Shown: piece after piece, positions 18,542 through 27,909 of the stretch
How the letters are laid out: every line of letters starts with the position of its first letter
Position numbering within the stretch: position 1 is the stretch's first letter
NCBI GenBank assembly: GCA_038522635.1
Contig: JBCBJZ010000002.1
Location: 6,811-70,810 of the forward strand
Source of the DNA: JBCBJZ01 sp038522635
GTDB lineage: Bacteria > Pseudomonadota > Alphaproteobacteria > Rhizobiales > Hyphomicrobiaceae
Direction of reading: 5' to 3'
DNA: 64,000 nt
Position numbers and translations under genes: made by a program
The notes under the pieces: model-generated
Database searches by the model: none
What the model saw: the letters and a program-made list of their open reading frames with translations, nothing else
What the model was told of the DNA's origin: nothing

Positions 18542-19614
18542 CAGCACACCTCGATCGGGATCGCGGCGGCGGTGAAGCCGGGCCCCAGGGCCGACGCAAG
18601 TGTGTGACCAGGGCGCGCACGATGCAGCGCGCGCTGCAGCACGAACAACACCGTGGGTGCCGACATATTGCCGTAGCGCTTCAAGACTTCGCGCTCAAGG
18701 TCGAGCGCGCCAGCGTCCAGATCAAAGGCGCCCTCGATCGCCTGTAACACCTTCGTGCCGCCTGGATGAAACGTCATGCGCTGTAGCATATTGGGTGTGT
18801 AGTCCCAGGCGTCGAGCATCGGCTCAAGGGCGGGGCGCAGACGGCGGCGCGCAAACGGTGGGATCGCCCGGTCAAAGATCACATCGAAGCCGAGCGGATC
18901 CACCGCCCAACCCATGATCGACAAGGTGTTGGGCCACGTGTGCTGACGTCCGCGCCCAAGCCGGATGCGCGGCTCCGCATGGCCCGATGAGATGACGGCG
19001 GATGCCGCCCCATCCCCGAACAGGGCGGTGGCGACGATGTTCGACTTGGTCGGCTTATCGAGGCGGAAGGCGAGCGAGCAAAGCTCCACCGCGACCAGCA
19101 GCACGTTGCGCTTGGGTGCAGCGCGCGCCAGGTCGGCTGCGATCGTCAACCCGCACACACCGCCCGCACAACCAAGGCCGAACACGGGCACGCGCATGAT
19201 GTCTTCCCGCAAACCCAGCCGTTCAGCCGCCCGCGCGTCGAGGGCTGGCGTCGCGATGCCGGTTGAGCTGACGGTGACGACCGCATCGATCTCGCTGGCC
19301 GCCAGGCCCATCCGGTCGAGCGTGCTTTCCGCCGCATCGCAGAACAGGTCAACGGCCGCCCGCTCGTAGATGTCCGAGCGTTCCTTCCAATCACGCGAGG
19401 TGCGGTACCATTCGACAGGCTGGGCGAGATAGCGCCGCTCGATCCCCGCGTTCGTGAAGACCGGACGCAACGTGTCGAAATCGTTCGTCAGCGGCGCGAA
19501 CAACTCGCCCGCGATCGTTTCGGCATCGCTTTGGTCGATCCAGTGCGTCGGAACGGCTGTCGCAAGGCCGTGCAGGCTGGGGCTCGTCTCATCGGGCCGC
19601 GCAGAACCGTTCAT
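18541..19614 (-). CDS. Type III polyketide synthase (chalcone/stilbene synthase-like)
   Basis: Homodimeric ketosynthase, 357 residues, that extends an acyl-CoA starter with malonyl-CoA to form pyrones, resorcinols or phloroglucinols. The catalytic triad is visible: Cys149 in FGLGCAGGVCG, His283 in MTFHPGGTKVLQ, and Asn316 in YGNMSAPTVLFVL. It also has GDGAASAVI and a GPGFTAA loop near the end. AAGGA lies seven bases before the ATG. It heads the unit with an ICMT-family methyltransferase and an MFS exporter. Starter unit and product cannot be read from the sequence. Confidence 0.95.
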   Translation of the reverse strand: MNGSARPDETSPSLHGLATAVPTHWIDQSDAETIAGELFAPLTNDFDTLRPVFTNAGIERRYLAQPVEWYRTSRDWKERSDIYERAAVDLFCDAAESTLDRMGLAASEIDAVVTVSSTGIATPALDARAAERLGLREDIMRVPVFGLGCAGGVCGLTIAADLARAAPKRNVLLVAVELCSLAFRLDKPTKSNIVATALFGDGAASAVISSGHAEPRIRLGRGRQHTWPNTLSIMGWAVDPLGFDVIFDRAIPPFARRRLRPALEPMLDAWDYTPNMLQRMTFHPGGTKVLQAIEGAFDLDAGALDLEREVLKRYGNMSAPTVLFVLQRALHRARPGHTLASALGPGFTAAAIPIEVC

Positions 19615-19684
19615 GCTTGATCCTTCGTGTCTCGTTCCACCGCTCCTAACTGTAACGTTGCGGATCGAGCATCGGTTTCGCGCG

Positions 19685-19715
19685 CTAGATCATCGGGCGA
19701 TCGATCGGGATCACC
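19685..19715. repeat. Dispersed repeat family B, copy 1
   Basis: Begins CTAGATCATCGGGCGATCGA and runs to GGGATCACC. It lies between the polyketide synthase and the lipase gene. Related copies are at 54589, 55161 and 63966; the last matches this one at all but two positions over 31 bases. Intergenic only. Confidence 0.7.
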
Positions 19716-19753
19716 TCAGTTGAGCCGGCGATACGCTCTTCGTGTCCATTGAT

Positions 19754-20719
19754 CTAACTGCCGCCGTTGGACTTGCAGATCGGGCGTTTGGCCCCGATCG
19801 AACCGCAAAACGCTTGACGCGTGCGCAGATCGTCGGCCGGAACACGGCAATCGTCGCGTTTGGTTTGGCAGCGGATCACCTGGCGCGCCATGCCCGCCAC
19901 AAGCTGCGTCATGGAGTGCTGGAAATCACGGTCGTTGCGGACCGCGTTCTGCCGATAATGCTTATAGGTACGCGTTTCCTTGTCGGCGAAAATCAAACGG
20001 CGCAATCGGGTCAATTCGTCGTTATCTTCGAAGATATGGACGATCGGCGCGTCGCTGTAGGGTTCGGCCAGCCGGAACTTGTTGGTGACGAAAGAGGCGT
20101 TGAAGACGGCGGCGCTGACGCAGGGGAACGCATAGGCGACGTGCTGGGCGAGCCCGCCGCCGAGCGAGTGGCCGGCCGTGATGAACGAGACCTTGCGGTC
20201 ACCGGCCGCCTGATAGGCTTTGCGGCGCTCACGCTTATAGATGCGCCGCGCGATATCGTATTGCGTTTCGATCGGCAGCCAGGCGGTCAGCCACGAGAGG
20301 TTCGCGAGCCAGTCCGCGCTGTCGAGCGTCTCGGTTCCCCGGAACACGGCCAGTTGCGTGAGTTGGTCGGCGGTTTGCGCGTGATAAATGTCGAGCCCGA
20401 GCCCGTCGCGGTCCTTGACCGATCGCACCTTTTTCCAGCGCGGCGAATGGGCGGCCAGTGTGAATGTCTTGAAGCGGCCGCGCTGCCCCTCGCGATACAC
20501 GTTCAAGGTTGCGATCGCGTAAGGCATGTAGTCGTTCGCAGCAACGCGCCGGTTGTACTCGCCCAGCTTGCGCTTGTAGGTCGGCAGCGCGGTACGCACG
20601 CACTGGCGTTCACTGGCAGGTTTGATTGCGAGATCGGCGCGGGTGATTTGCGGACGTAGCAAGGTGACGGCCACCGCCGCCACGAGCACAAGGGCAATCG
20701 CGCCCAGAACCATTCGCAT
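19754..20719 (-). CDS. Class 3 lipase-like alpha/beta hydrolase, membrane-anchored or secreted
   Basis: About 321 residues. The start MRMVLGAIALVLVAAVAV gives an N-terminal hydrophobic anchor or signal. The core has a lipase class 3 pattern: LAVFRGTETLDSADWLANL followed by the nucleophile elbow ITAGHSLGGGLAQHVAYAF (Ser in GHSLG). Later APIVHIFEDNDELTRLRR fits the acid residue region. Four or more cysteines in the last third suggest an extracytoplasmic location. Substrate unknown. It stands alone between the PKS unit and the fasciclin gene. Confidence 0.8.
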   Translation of the reverse strand: MRMVLGAIALVLVAAVAVTLLRPQITRADLAIKPASERQCVRTALPTYKRKLGEYNRRVAANDYMPYAIATLNVYREGQRGRFKTFTLAAHSPRWKKVRSVKDRDGLGLDIYHAQTADQLTQLAVFRGTETLDSADWLANLSWLTAWLPIETQYDIARRIYKRERRKAYQAAGDRKVSFITAGHSLGGGLAQHVAYAFPCVSAAVFNASFVTNKFRLAEPYSDAPIVHIFEDNDELTRLRRLIFADKETRTYKHYRQNAVRNDRDFQHSMTQLVAGMARQVIRCQTKRDDCRVPADDLRTRQAFCGSIGAKRPICKSNGGS

Positions 20720-20880
20720 GTGAGGCCTCCACACAGCTTTGGCGCGGCACGCAGGAGCGAAACTCAAGCGCTCCACCGCGGCATCGGGAAAGCCGATGCG
20801 GGCCCAGTCATGCGGCCCTGGCGTGGCAGCGTCATGTCAGACCGCAAGCGATGACGGGGCTGTTGGTAAGCTTGCTCGCC

Positions 20881-20955
20881 AAAAAATGCACCCGCCCTTC
20901 GCGCAGGCCCCAAGGGATGATCCCTTGAAGCTGGAAGGACGGGCGCGCTTTTTTA
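20881..20955 (-). terminator. Strong hairpin with flanking T-runs after the fasciclin gene
   Basis: An outer stem pairs 20891-20900 (CCCGCCCTTC) with 20934-20943 (GAAGGACGGG, one wobble pair), enclosing an inner palindrome CAAGGGATGATCCCTTG at 20911-20927. It is flanked by six A at 20881 (T-run on the minus strand) and six T at 20949. It would end transcription from the fasciclin gene and may work in both directions. It is the main content of the 307-base gap 20720-21026. Confidence 0.75.
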
Positions 20956-21026
20956 ACGTCGCATGTCATAAGCGGATGGCTAGCTTTGCGCTAACCAACC
21001 TTATCTATCTGCGACGATCCTAGACT

Positions 21027-21527
21027 TTACCAGGAACCGCGGTACTGCTTGGGCACCAACGGGGTGTCGATCACGTGGATGATCCCGTTATCGGCGACGA
21101 TGTCGGTCTGGGTCACTTTCGAACCGTTGACCATCACAGCCTTCATGGCGTCGACGGTAATCTCACCGCCTTCGACGGTCTTAGCTTTGACCTTTTTGCC
21201 AGCGACGTCCGCGGCCATCACTTTACCCGGCACCACGTGCAGTTTCAGCAGCGCGACAAGGTGCTTTTTCTTCGCCGGGTTCAGGAACAGGGCGAGCTCT
21301 TTTTCAGGCCATTTCTTAAAGGCAGCGTCGGTCGGCGCGAACACCGTGAACGGGCCTTTGCCCTTCAGCGTGTCAACGAGGCCAGCCGCTTTGATCATCT
21401 TAACCAAGGTGGTGAAATTGCCGTTCTTCGCAGCGGTGTCGACGATGTCAGCAGCCTGTGCGGACATGCTCGACGCTGCAAGGGCGACGGCGGTGGCAAG
21501 GCCGAGAACGGTTTTCTTGAAGGTCAT
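21027..21527 (-). CDS. Secreted fasciclin (FAS1) domain protein
   Basis: A 166-residue exported protein: signal peptide MTFKKTVLGLATAVALAASS ending near SAQA, then one FAS1 domain with ADIVDTAAKNGNFTTLVKMI, GPFTVFAPTDAAF, LLKLHVVPGKV and the C-terminal ADNGIIHVIDTPLVP. FAS1 proteins act in adhesion and surface interaction; a specific partner is not known. The ATG at 21527 has GGAG just upstream. Monocistronic, followed by a hairpin terminator. Confidence 0.93.
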   Translation of the reverse strand: MTFKKTVLGLATAVALAASSMSAQAADIVDTAAKNGNFTTLVKMIKAAGLVDTLKGKGPFTVFAPTDAAFKKWPEKELALFLNPAKKKHLVALLKLHVVPGKVMAADVAGKKVKAKTVEGGEITVDAMKAVMVNGSKVTQTDIVADNGIIHVIDTPLVPKQYRGSW

Positions 21528-21697
21528 GTGGTCTCCATAAGCTATCGATCGCTCCCACATAACGCGGAAGCCTGGCGGAGCGATGGCGCATCCCTTCGCG
21601 ATGTTGAAATCACCGCTGCTCACGTTCACGACATAAGCGTGTGATCGCGGCGGCGCGTGGTTGTATGCGTTCGCGCGATCAGCCCCTGATCAAGGTG

Positions 21698-23644
21698 CTA
21701 ACGGGTCTGTGATCGCGCGCGAGTCGTCGCAGGGGCGAACGGACCGAGCAGCCCTATTTGCGAAGCCCGTTGCCATGGGTCATCGCTGGGCGCCTCGATG
21801 CCACGCGCTGCGACATCCTCGCCGAACGGGTGGGCGATGGTGGTCAGCAAGTAAGGGCGCCCCGCGGCATCTGCCCACCATGAGAGCGGGCCAAAGTTCG
21901 CGCCCGAAGGCAGGGTCATGACGCGCACAAGTTCGCCCGTACCAAGGTTGAACGCCCACAGGGCATCGACCTCATGGCCGTCGATGCCGCCTTCGCCGAT
22001 CATCACAACGTTGCTTTCAGCGCGCGCGGCGAGCGCCACGGGCGCCGCGATCTGGTCTTGCGCACAGCGGTTGCGTTTGCCGCCAAGCGGCGCGCTGGCT
22101 TTCCCGGTGATCAGAACCCGGACGCGCTTGGCGACATAGGATGAGCCGATCGCCGGGTCCGCGGCCACATCGAGGGCGAGCAGGCCGCCGCACGCGTTGG
22201 CTTGTTGGTCCGCTGTGAACTGTGCCGGCAACACTTTGGCGGCCATCAGGAGTTGCGATGTTCGCGCCACGAACGCCAAAGCGCCGCTTGAGCCGAAAGC
22301 CCGCGGGGCGCGCGAAAGACGCGCAGCGAACGAGGGGGCCAGCCGGGCTGCGATCGTCGCCGTCTTCGGGTTCCGTAGCGCAAAGCAGGGCGCTTGTGCC
22401 CGGGTCCCGCTCAAGGCTTGTAAGCGCGCCAGCATGGCAGCGGGCGCCCGCAACATGTCCGCTGGACAAGGCGCATTCGGCGCAACGTCTTCAACCTGGA
22501 AAAGCTGGGTTTGCGCGCGTGTGCTGCGCAGCGCTGCGGCAACCGCGCGATCGTCCGTCCGTCCCAGCGGCCGCCAAAGGAGCGGCTGCGCGAGGCTTGT
22601 GCCCGTGGTCGCTTTTGCGCCGCGGGTGGCGGCGTACAAGTGGCCGCTGCTCAGATCGCCCGCGCGGTCGGCAAGGAACATGAACAGGTCGCGCTGGCCC
22701 GTCATCTTGGAGACGTAAACGGTGCGCCGATCGGGCATCACCACCATGTGCGCCGGCCCATGGCGGCCAAGTGCCAACCGGCGCGTGATCGTGGCGGTTT
22801 TGAACCGTCGCACGGCCAGCTCATAGGGGAAGGCGGCAGCCGAGGCCACGGCGCTCGCGCGGCGCGCTGCTGCAACCCGGGTGGCGCCGAGGAAGCTATC
22901 CCACGGCGTGCGCGTGCCGCCTTGAGCAAAGCGCGCGGCGCCGAGAGGTTTGCGGGAAAGCACACGCGTGCGGCTGGCGGCCAACGGCCCTGCGAAACGC
23001 GCGTTGATCGGTCTTCGGACCACTTGGGTCAAATGCAGCGCGTCGGACAGGGGGGCGGCGAAGGGCGAGACGATGTAGAGCGCACCGGGCTTGTCGGGGG
23101 CACCCTTGAACGGGCGCTCCAGGAGGGCGGTCGCAGCCGGCACCGCGATGGTAGGATCGAGGGTGAAGCGGTTGCGTTTGAGGGCGGTGAGGCTCGCGCG
23201 GTTCGCCCTATCGCGACCACCTGCGCGAACGGGCCGTGCGGGGATTCGTTGAGGGGAGGCGTCGGCGCGCAGCCGAGCGAGGTAAGCGCCGCTGAGCAGG
23301 ATCGGGCGGTAGCCAAAGGCGGGCGTGCCCACCGGTGCGCCGTAAACGGGACGTGTCACGCGTATCTGTGATTGTTCCGCCTTGGTGATCGGAAGCGGCA
23401 GCGTCGCAAGCTTTGCGCTTTCGCCGTAGGCGGCTGATGTGATCGCGCAGCCTAGAAGCGACAGCGCTGAGGCTCGCACCGCGCGGAAGGCCGCCGTTCG
23501 TGCGCGGCTTTCACAACGGGCCCGCGGAGGGAAGGCAAACCATGAGGGCGCACACGCTGGCAAGCCAACAAAATCGCGGGCGATCCCGGTAGGGCCAAGC
23601 GGTGAGGGCGATCGGGCGCGTCCCATCTGATGGTCTTCATTCAC
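21698..23644 (-). CDS. PhoX-like (DUF839) secreted protein
   Basis: A 648-residue protein whose middle and end resemble the PhoX/DUF839 beta-propeller family: RHGPAHMVVMPDRRTVYVSK, then FMFLADRAGDLSSGHLYAA and, near the end, ALWAFNLGTGELVRVMTLPS. PhoX members are periplasmic calcium/iron phosphatases, but I cannot confirm the metal ligands here. The N-terminus is unusual: about 55 arginine-rich residues before a hydrophobic stretch with a possible lipobox (LLGC at about 63-66). A GTG at 23479 would remove that lead. Alone on its strand, divergent from the next gene. Confidence 0.6.
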   Translation of the reverse strand: MNEDHQMGRARSPSPLGPTGIARDFVGLPACAPSWFAFPPRARCESRARTAAFRAVRASALSLLGCAITSAAYGESAKLATLPLPITKAEQSQIRVTRPVYGAPVGTPAFGYRPILLSGAYLARLRADASPQRIPARPVRAGGRDRANRASLTALKRNRFTLDPTIAVPAATALLERPFKGAPDKPGALYIVSPFAAPLSDALHLTQVVRRPINARFAGPLAASRTRVLSRKPLGAARFAQGGTRTPWDSFLGATRVAAARRASAVASAAAFPYELAVRRFKTATITRRLALGRHGPAHMVVMPDRRTVYVSKMTGQRDLFMFLADRAGDLSSGHLYAATRGAKATTGTSLAQPLLWRPLGRTDDRAVAAALRSTRAQTQLFQVEDVAPNAPCPADMLRAPAAMLARLQALSGTRAQAPCFALRNPKTATIAARLAPSFAARLSRAPRAFGSSGALAFVARTSQLLMAAKVLPAQFTADQQANACGGLLALDVAADPAIGSSYVAKRVRVLITGKASAPLGGKRNRCAQDQIAAPVALAARAESNVVMIGEGGIDGHEVDALWAFNLGTGELVRVMTLPSGANFGPLSWWADAAGRPYLLTTIAHPFGEDVAARGIEAPSDDPWQRASQIGLLGPFAPATTRARSQTR

Positions 23645-23869
23645 TGTGTTCTACTTAATCGCGCACCACCCCGCTGGCGCTTTGCAGGCAACCACGCTTG
23701 AAGCCACTACGCACGCGGCACGGTGGTTCAACCAGAAACGCGCCAACGTTAGCGCAGCATCTTGCGCCAATCGTTAACGCGTTGTTGAGCAAGATTTGTG
23801 ACGTTGAAGGCTTCGCCGGTTGCGCCCGTCGATGCGCAACGCCTGCACGCTTCAGGATGGGACGCTGCC

Positions 23870-24184
23870 ATGTTCCGCTCGCTCGCCTTTTTGATGCTGG
23901 TTGCCAGTGCAGCCCTGGCCGGCGCCGTGTTCGTGATGGCGCCCGGGCATCCGCCTGAAGGCTACAGCAGCTACATGCGCGCGCAGGGCAGCGACAACCG
24001 CCTCGTCCTCTTCTCGATGTTTGCCGCCGGTGGCCTCATCGCTGGGCTGCTGATCGCGTGGCTTGCAAACGTGTCGTGGTTCCACTACCCGCGGCTGTTT
24101 GCGCGTTGGTGCTACCGCCAGCGCGGGCGTTTTTGCTGGGCGATGGCAGGCGCCTTTTTCGCAAGCGTGCTGGTCTTCTATTGA
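23870..24184 (+). CDS. Small integral-membrane protein of unknown function
   Basis: About 104 residues, starting MFRSLAFLMLVASAALAGAV, with three predicted membrane helices: near 6-24, 47-68 (FSMFAAGGLIAGLLIAWLA) and 87-104 (FCWAMAGAFFASVLVFY). The loop between the first two carries GHPPEGYSSYMRAQGSDN, probably periplasmic. No family is recognised. It is followed by the glnA terminator hairpin, so that hairpin may serve both genes. Confidence 0.6.
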   Translation: MFRSLAFLMLVASAALAGAVFVMAPGHPPEGYSSYMRAQGSDNRLVLFSMFAAGGLIAGLLIAWLANVSWFHYPRLFARWCYRQRGRFCWAMAGAFFASVLVFY

Positions 24185-24230
24185 GGCGACGCTGATATCA
24201 ACGCGGCACCGTTAGGCGCGCACGCGCACG

Positions 24231-24263
24231 AAAAAGCCGGGACACAGCGCGTGTGCCCCGGCT
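24231..24263 (-). terminator. Rho-independent terminator of glnA
   Basis: Stem GCCGGG (24236-24241) with CCCGGC (24257-24262), extended inward by CACA/TGTG pairing, followed on the minus strand by five T (A-run at 24231-24235). It lies 50 bases after the glnA stop and also after the convergent small membrane gene. Confidence 0.8.
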
Positions 24264-24313
24264 GATCGTTTCGGTATCTGTCGCGCGTGGGGCCAAACCC
24301 ACGTGGAGCGTGA

Positions 24314-25723
24314 TCAGACCGAATAATACATGTCGAACTCGACCGGGTGCGGGGCCTGCTCGAAGCGCTCGACCTCTTCCATCTTCAGCTCGATGTAGGC
24401 GTCGATCATGTCATCGTTCATGACGCCGCCCGCTTTGAGGAAGTCACGGTCGGCAGCCACGCTCTCAAGCGCTTCACGCAGCGAGCCACACACGGTCGGG
24501 ATCTCTGCCAGTTCCGCCGGCGGCAGATCGTAGAGGTTTTTGTCCATCGGATCGCCGGGGTGGATCTTGTTCGTGATCCCGTCGAGACCGGCCATCAACA
24601 TCGCGGTGAAGGCAAGGTAAGGGTTGGCGGTCGGGTCGGGGAAGCGGATCTCGAAGCGCTTGGCTCTGGGGCTCGAGACGTGCGGGATGCGGCAGGATGC
24701 GGAGCGGTTGCGCGATGCATAGGCAAGAAGCACGGGCGCTTCATAACCGGGCACCAACCGCTTGTAGGAGTTGGTCGAAGGGTTGGTGAAGGCGTTCAAC
24801 GCTTTGGCGTGCTTCAGGACACCGCCGATGTAGAACAGCGCGGTTTCGGACAGATCAGCATACTGGTCGCCAGCGAACACGGGCGTGTCGTCCTGCCAGA
24901 TCGATTGGTGGACGTGCATGCCTGAGCCGTTGTCGCCATAAACCGGCTTCGGCATGAACGTGGCCGTTTTGCCGTAGGCGTGGGCGACATTGTGGATCGC
25001 GTATTTGTAGATCTGCAGGTGATCGCCGGCCGTCACCAGCGGCTGGAACTTGATGCCCAGTTCGTGCTGTGCTGCGGCCACTTCGTGGTGGTGCTTTTCA
25101 ACGCTGACGCCCATTTCGGCCATCACCGAGAGCATTTCAGAACGCATATCCTGGCAGCTGTCGATCGGCGGCACGGGGAAGTAGCCACCTTTCATGCGCG
25201 GACGGTGGCCGAGGTTGCCCATCTCGTATTCTTTGCCGGAGCTGACGGGCAGTTCGGTTGAATCGACCGCGAAGCCGGAGTTGTACGGATCTGCGGTGAA
25301 CCGCACATCGTCGAACACGAAGAATTCCGCTTCCGGGCCGAAGAAGGCTTTGTTGCCGACGCCGCTTTGCTCCATGTGGGCGAGCGCCTTCTTGGCGATG
25401 CCGCGCGGGTCACGCTCATAAGCTTCGCCGGTCGACGGCTCGATCACGTCGCAGAAGAGCGCCATCGTGGCCTGCTGGAAGAACGGATCGATGTGGGCGC
25501 TGTCGGGATCGGCCATCAGCAGCATGTCGGAGGCTTCGATGCTCTTCCAACCGGCAATCGAGGAGCCGTCGAACGCGTAGCCGTCGGTGAAGGTGTCGTC
25601 GTCTACGCAGGACGCATCCGCGGTGACGTGCTGCATTTTCCCGCGTGTATCGGTGAAGCGGAAGTCGACGAATTTCACGTCGTTGTCTTTGATCTTTTTG
25701 ATGACTTCACTAGCGTCTGCCAT
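24314..25723 (-). CDS. glnA: Glutamine synthetase, type I
   Basis: Dodecameric GSI-beta enzyme making glutamine from glutamate, ammonia and ATP. Full length at 469 residues. Seen: the N-terminal [15 protein letters not shown], active-site MHVHQSIW, the ATP-binding [18 protein letters not shown], and the adenylylation site Tyr398 in [10 protein letters not shown], so activity is likely controlled by covalent modification. It lies 161 bases downstream of glnB on the same strand, the standard alphaproteobacterial glnBA order, and captures the ammonia released by the urease of the neighbouring block. Confidence 0.98.
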   Translation of the reverse strand: MADASEVIKKIKDNDVKFVDFRFTDTRGKMQHVTADASCVDDDTFTDGYAFDGSSIAGWKSIEASDMLLMADPDSAHIDPFFQQATMALFCDVIEPSTGEAYERDPRGIAKKALAHMEQSGVGNKAFFGPEAEFFVFDDVRFTADPYNSGFAVDSTELPVSSGKEYEMGNLGHRPRMKGGYFPVPPIDSCQDMRSEMLSVMAEMGVSVEKHHHEVAAAQHELGIKFQPLVTAGDHLQIYKYAIHNVAHAYGKTATFMPKPVYGDNGSGMHVHQSIWQDDTPVFAGDQYADLSETALFYIGGVLKHAKALNAFTNPSTNSYKRLVPGYEAPVLLAYASRNRSASCRIPHVSSPRAKRFEIRFPDPTANPYLAFTAMLMAGLDGITNKIHPGDPMDKNLYDLPPAELAEIPTVCGSLREALESVAADRDFLKAGGVMNDDMIDAYIELKMEEVERFEQAPHPVEFDMYYSV

Positions 25724-25884
25724 AGGACTCCCCGTTCTTGTGAGTGGCGGTTGGAAAAAGCTGACGGCGACGGCGCAGGCGTCGCCTCAGGTTGTGGTGC
25801 GAGCCCCTGAACTGGCTCAGGCGAGGCTCATAATTAAAGTGTTCAACGCGACGGGCCCGCCCGCGCGGCCGCTTAAGCGCAGCC

Positions 25885-26379
<495 letters not shown>

Positions 26380-26432
26380 CTAGGCGGCTTTTGTGCTCAA
26401 AGATGCGGCAAAATGATCAGAAAGTAGGCGTT

Positions 26433-26816
26433 ATGGCGACCATCAGCGGTTTCGATCACCTCGTCCTCACCGTGCGCTCGATCGATGCCACGGTGCGCTT
26501 CTACCAGGCGCTGGGCATGAGCAAAGTGGTGTTCGGCCCGCAGGAGCGCGTGGCGCTCGCCTTCGGTGACCACAAGATCAACCTGCACGAAGCGGGGCGC
26601 GAGTTTGAACCGAAGGCGATTGCGCCCACGCCGGGCTCGGCCGATCTATGCTTCATTGTCGATGATCTCGACGCGATGGCTTCGAAGCTCGCAGCCGAAG
26701 CGGTGCCGCTTTTGGAGGGGCCGGTGACGCGGACCGGCGCGCGAGGGCCGATCCGCTCGCTTTACGTGCGTGATCCCGACGGCAATCTGATCGAGCTCAG
26801 CGTCTACGAGCCTTAG
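26433..26816 (+). CDS. VOC-superfamily (glyoxalase/dioxygenase fold) protein
   Basis: 127 residues, two paired beta-alpha-beta-beta-beta modules: GFDHLVLTVRSIDATVRFYQ with a metal-ligand His, then ADLCFIVDDLDAMASKL and the closing VRDPDGNLIELSVYEP with a metal-ligand Glu. Members detoxify methylglyoxal, modify antibiotics or cleave aromatics; the substrate is not evident. The ATG at 26433 has AGTAGG upstream. Divergent from glnB, and directly followed by a palindromic repeat element. Confidence 0.85.
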   Translation: MATISGFDHLVLTVRSIDATVRFYQALGMSKVVFGPQERVALAFGDHKINLHEAGREFEPKAIAPTPGSADLCFIVDDLDAMASKLAAEAVPLLEGPVTRTGARGPIRSLYVRDPDGNLIELSVYEP

Positions 26817-26917
26817 AGACGGTTCGCTCCAGGTCGAAGCAGAACCGACATCTAAGTTTTTGTTTTGCCGTTCATCTTTCGCCTCAGGCGGTTCCACCGA
26901 TGCGGATAAACTCTAAG
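26817..26917 (+). repeat. Two-hairpin palindromic element family A, copy 1
   Basis: Starts one base after the VOC stop. First hairpin GGTTC...GAACC (26821-26849), then the linker ACATCTAAGTTTTTGTTTTG, then a second palindrome around CGCCTCAGGCGG, ending in ACTCTAAG. Homologous to the copies at 55066 and 56308. This type resembles intergenic palindromic elements widespread in Hyphomicrobiales. Confidence 0.75.
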
Positions 26918-26999
26918 GGCCAGGCAGGCAACGACCGATGGCCGACGGGCAATCCGTTCTTGGCGCTTGGTGACAGGCGATAAGCGAGGTGCGACGGCG

Positions 27000-27683
27000 T
27001 CACCACGTGCGGCGCGGGCCATCGTCAATATGGATGTGACCGGAGCGCCGGTACACCTTGTAGCCGCCCACTTCGGGGCGCGAGAGCAGATAGCGCAGCA
27101 CCTTGTAGCGGTGGGCGCGTACCAGGAAGTCGACCGCCCGGCACTTCAGGTGAAACGACCGCGGTCGCCCACCCACGCGCTTGTTGCGCGCCCAGGACCG
27201 ATGGGTTGAGTTGACGCGAACGGAGCCAAATTTCAGCGCCACGCCAATCAGCACGTTCTTGAGGCCTTTCGGCAGGCATCGGGAGGGAGCGTGAGGCGCA
27301 AAGTGGATCTTGGCGAGCGCTTTTTTGCGCTGCTTGGCCGAGAATTTGAGCGGCGGCACCATGGCCGTCATGACCCGGCGGCGCTTGACGCCGAAGTTGG
27401 GTTTGCTGAAATCGCGCGTGGCGCGGTTGTGGCGCAGGTGACGGGTTCGCGTGGTGAAGCCCGGCCGGTGCGTACGCGCGCGGCGCACCCGTTTGGGCGG
27501 CTTCGTCTTGTTCATGTGGCGGAAGTAGTAAGCATTCGGGTCATCGCTCGCCGTCGTCGGCACCGCTGGCACCGCAATGGCAGACAATCCCAACGCCGCA
27601 CACCCGATCAGGGCGATGCCACGCTTCGCACCGCTCCACGCCGCCTTACGCTCGTCGCAGCCCTTCGGCTCAACCACGCTCAT
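27000..27683 (-). CDS. M15-like (DUF882/VanY-type) peptidoglycan peptidase, paralogue 1
   Basis: About 227 residues from MSVVEPKGCDERK, with a hydrophobic signal-like segment (IALIGCAALGLSAIAV), a very basic linker, then a C-terminal peptidase domain: VNSTHRSWARNKRVGG, FHLKCRAVDF (zinc His and Asp) and GHIHIDDGPRR (His-x-His). This zinc-ligand pattern matches D,D-carboxypeptidase/endolysin-type M15 domains, so cell-wall cross-link trimming in the periplasm is inferred. Its neighbour at 27908-28675 has the same domain, a tandem duplication. Start chosen to place the signal segment near the N-terminus. Confidence 0.8.
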   Translation of the reverse strand: MSVVEPKGCDERKAAWSGAKRGIALIGCAALGLSAIAVPAVPTTASDDPNAYYFRHMNKTKPPKRVRRARTHRPGFTTRTRHLRHNRATRDFSKPNFGVKRRRVMTAMVPPLKFSAKQRKKALAKIHFAPHAPSRCLPKGLKNVLIGVALKFGSVRVNSTHRSWARNKRVGGRPRSFHLKCRAVDFLVRAHRYKVLRYLLSRPEVGGYKVYRRSGHIHIDDGPRRTW

Positions 27684-27866
27684 CACCTCGTCTCCATCAA
27701 CGCCACAGACTGGCACCTGAAACGCGATGCATTGGCGCGAGGTACTGAACGCGGCAGCGCCACCACACGCATCGTTGGAACTTTGATGAAGGGGACTATC
27801 GGGGAAGGGGCTTAAAGGCCGGTTAATCGATGGATCGGTTCGGAACAGGTCTGCGCGGCCGCGAAA

Positions 27867-27909
27867 GTCGGTTCGCTTCGAGCTGAAACGGTGCCGACAT
27901 CTGAACTTT
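27867..27909 (+). repeat. Half copy of palindromic element family A
   Basis: Carries only the first hairpin of the family (GTCGGTTCGCTTC, AGCT-type loop, then GTGCCGAC) and the following ACATCTGAACTTT. It lies between the two M15-like genes, and its end overlaps the stop codon of the upstream paralogue. Diverged from the full copies at 26817, 55066 and 56308. Confidence 0.55.
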
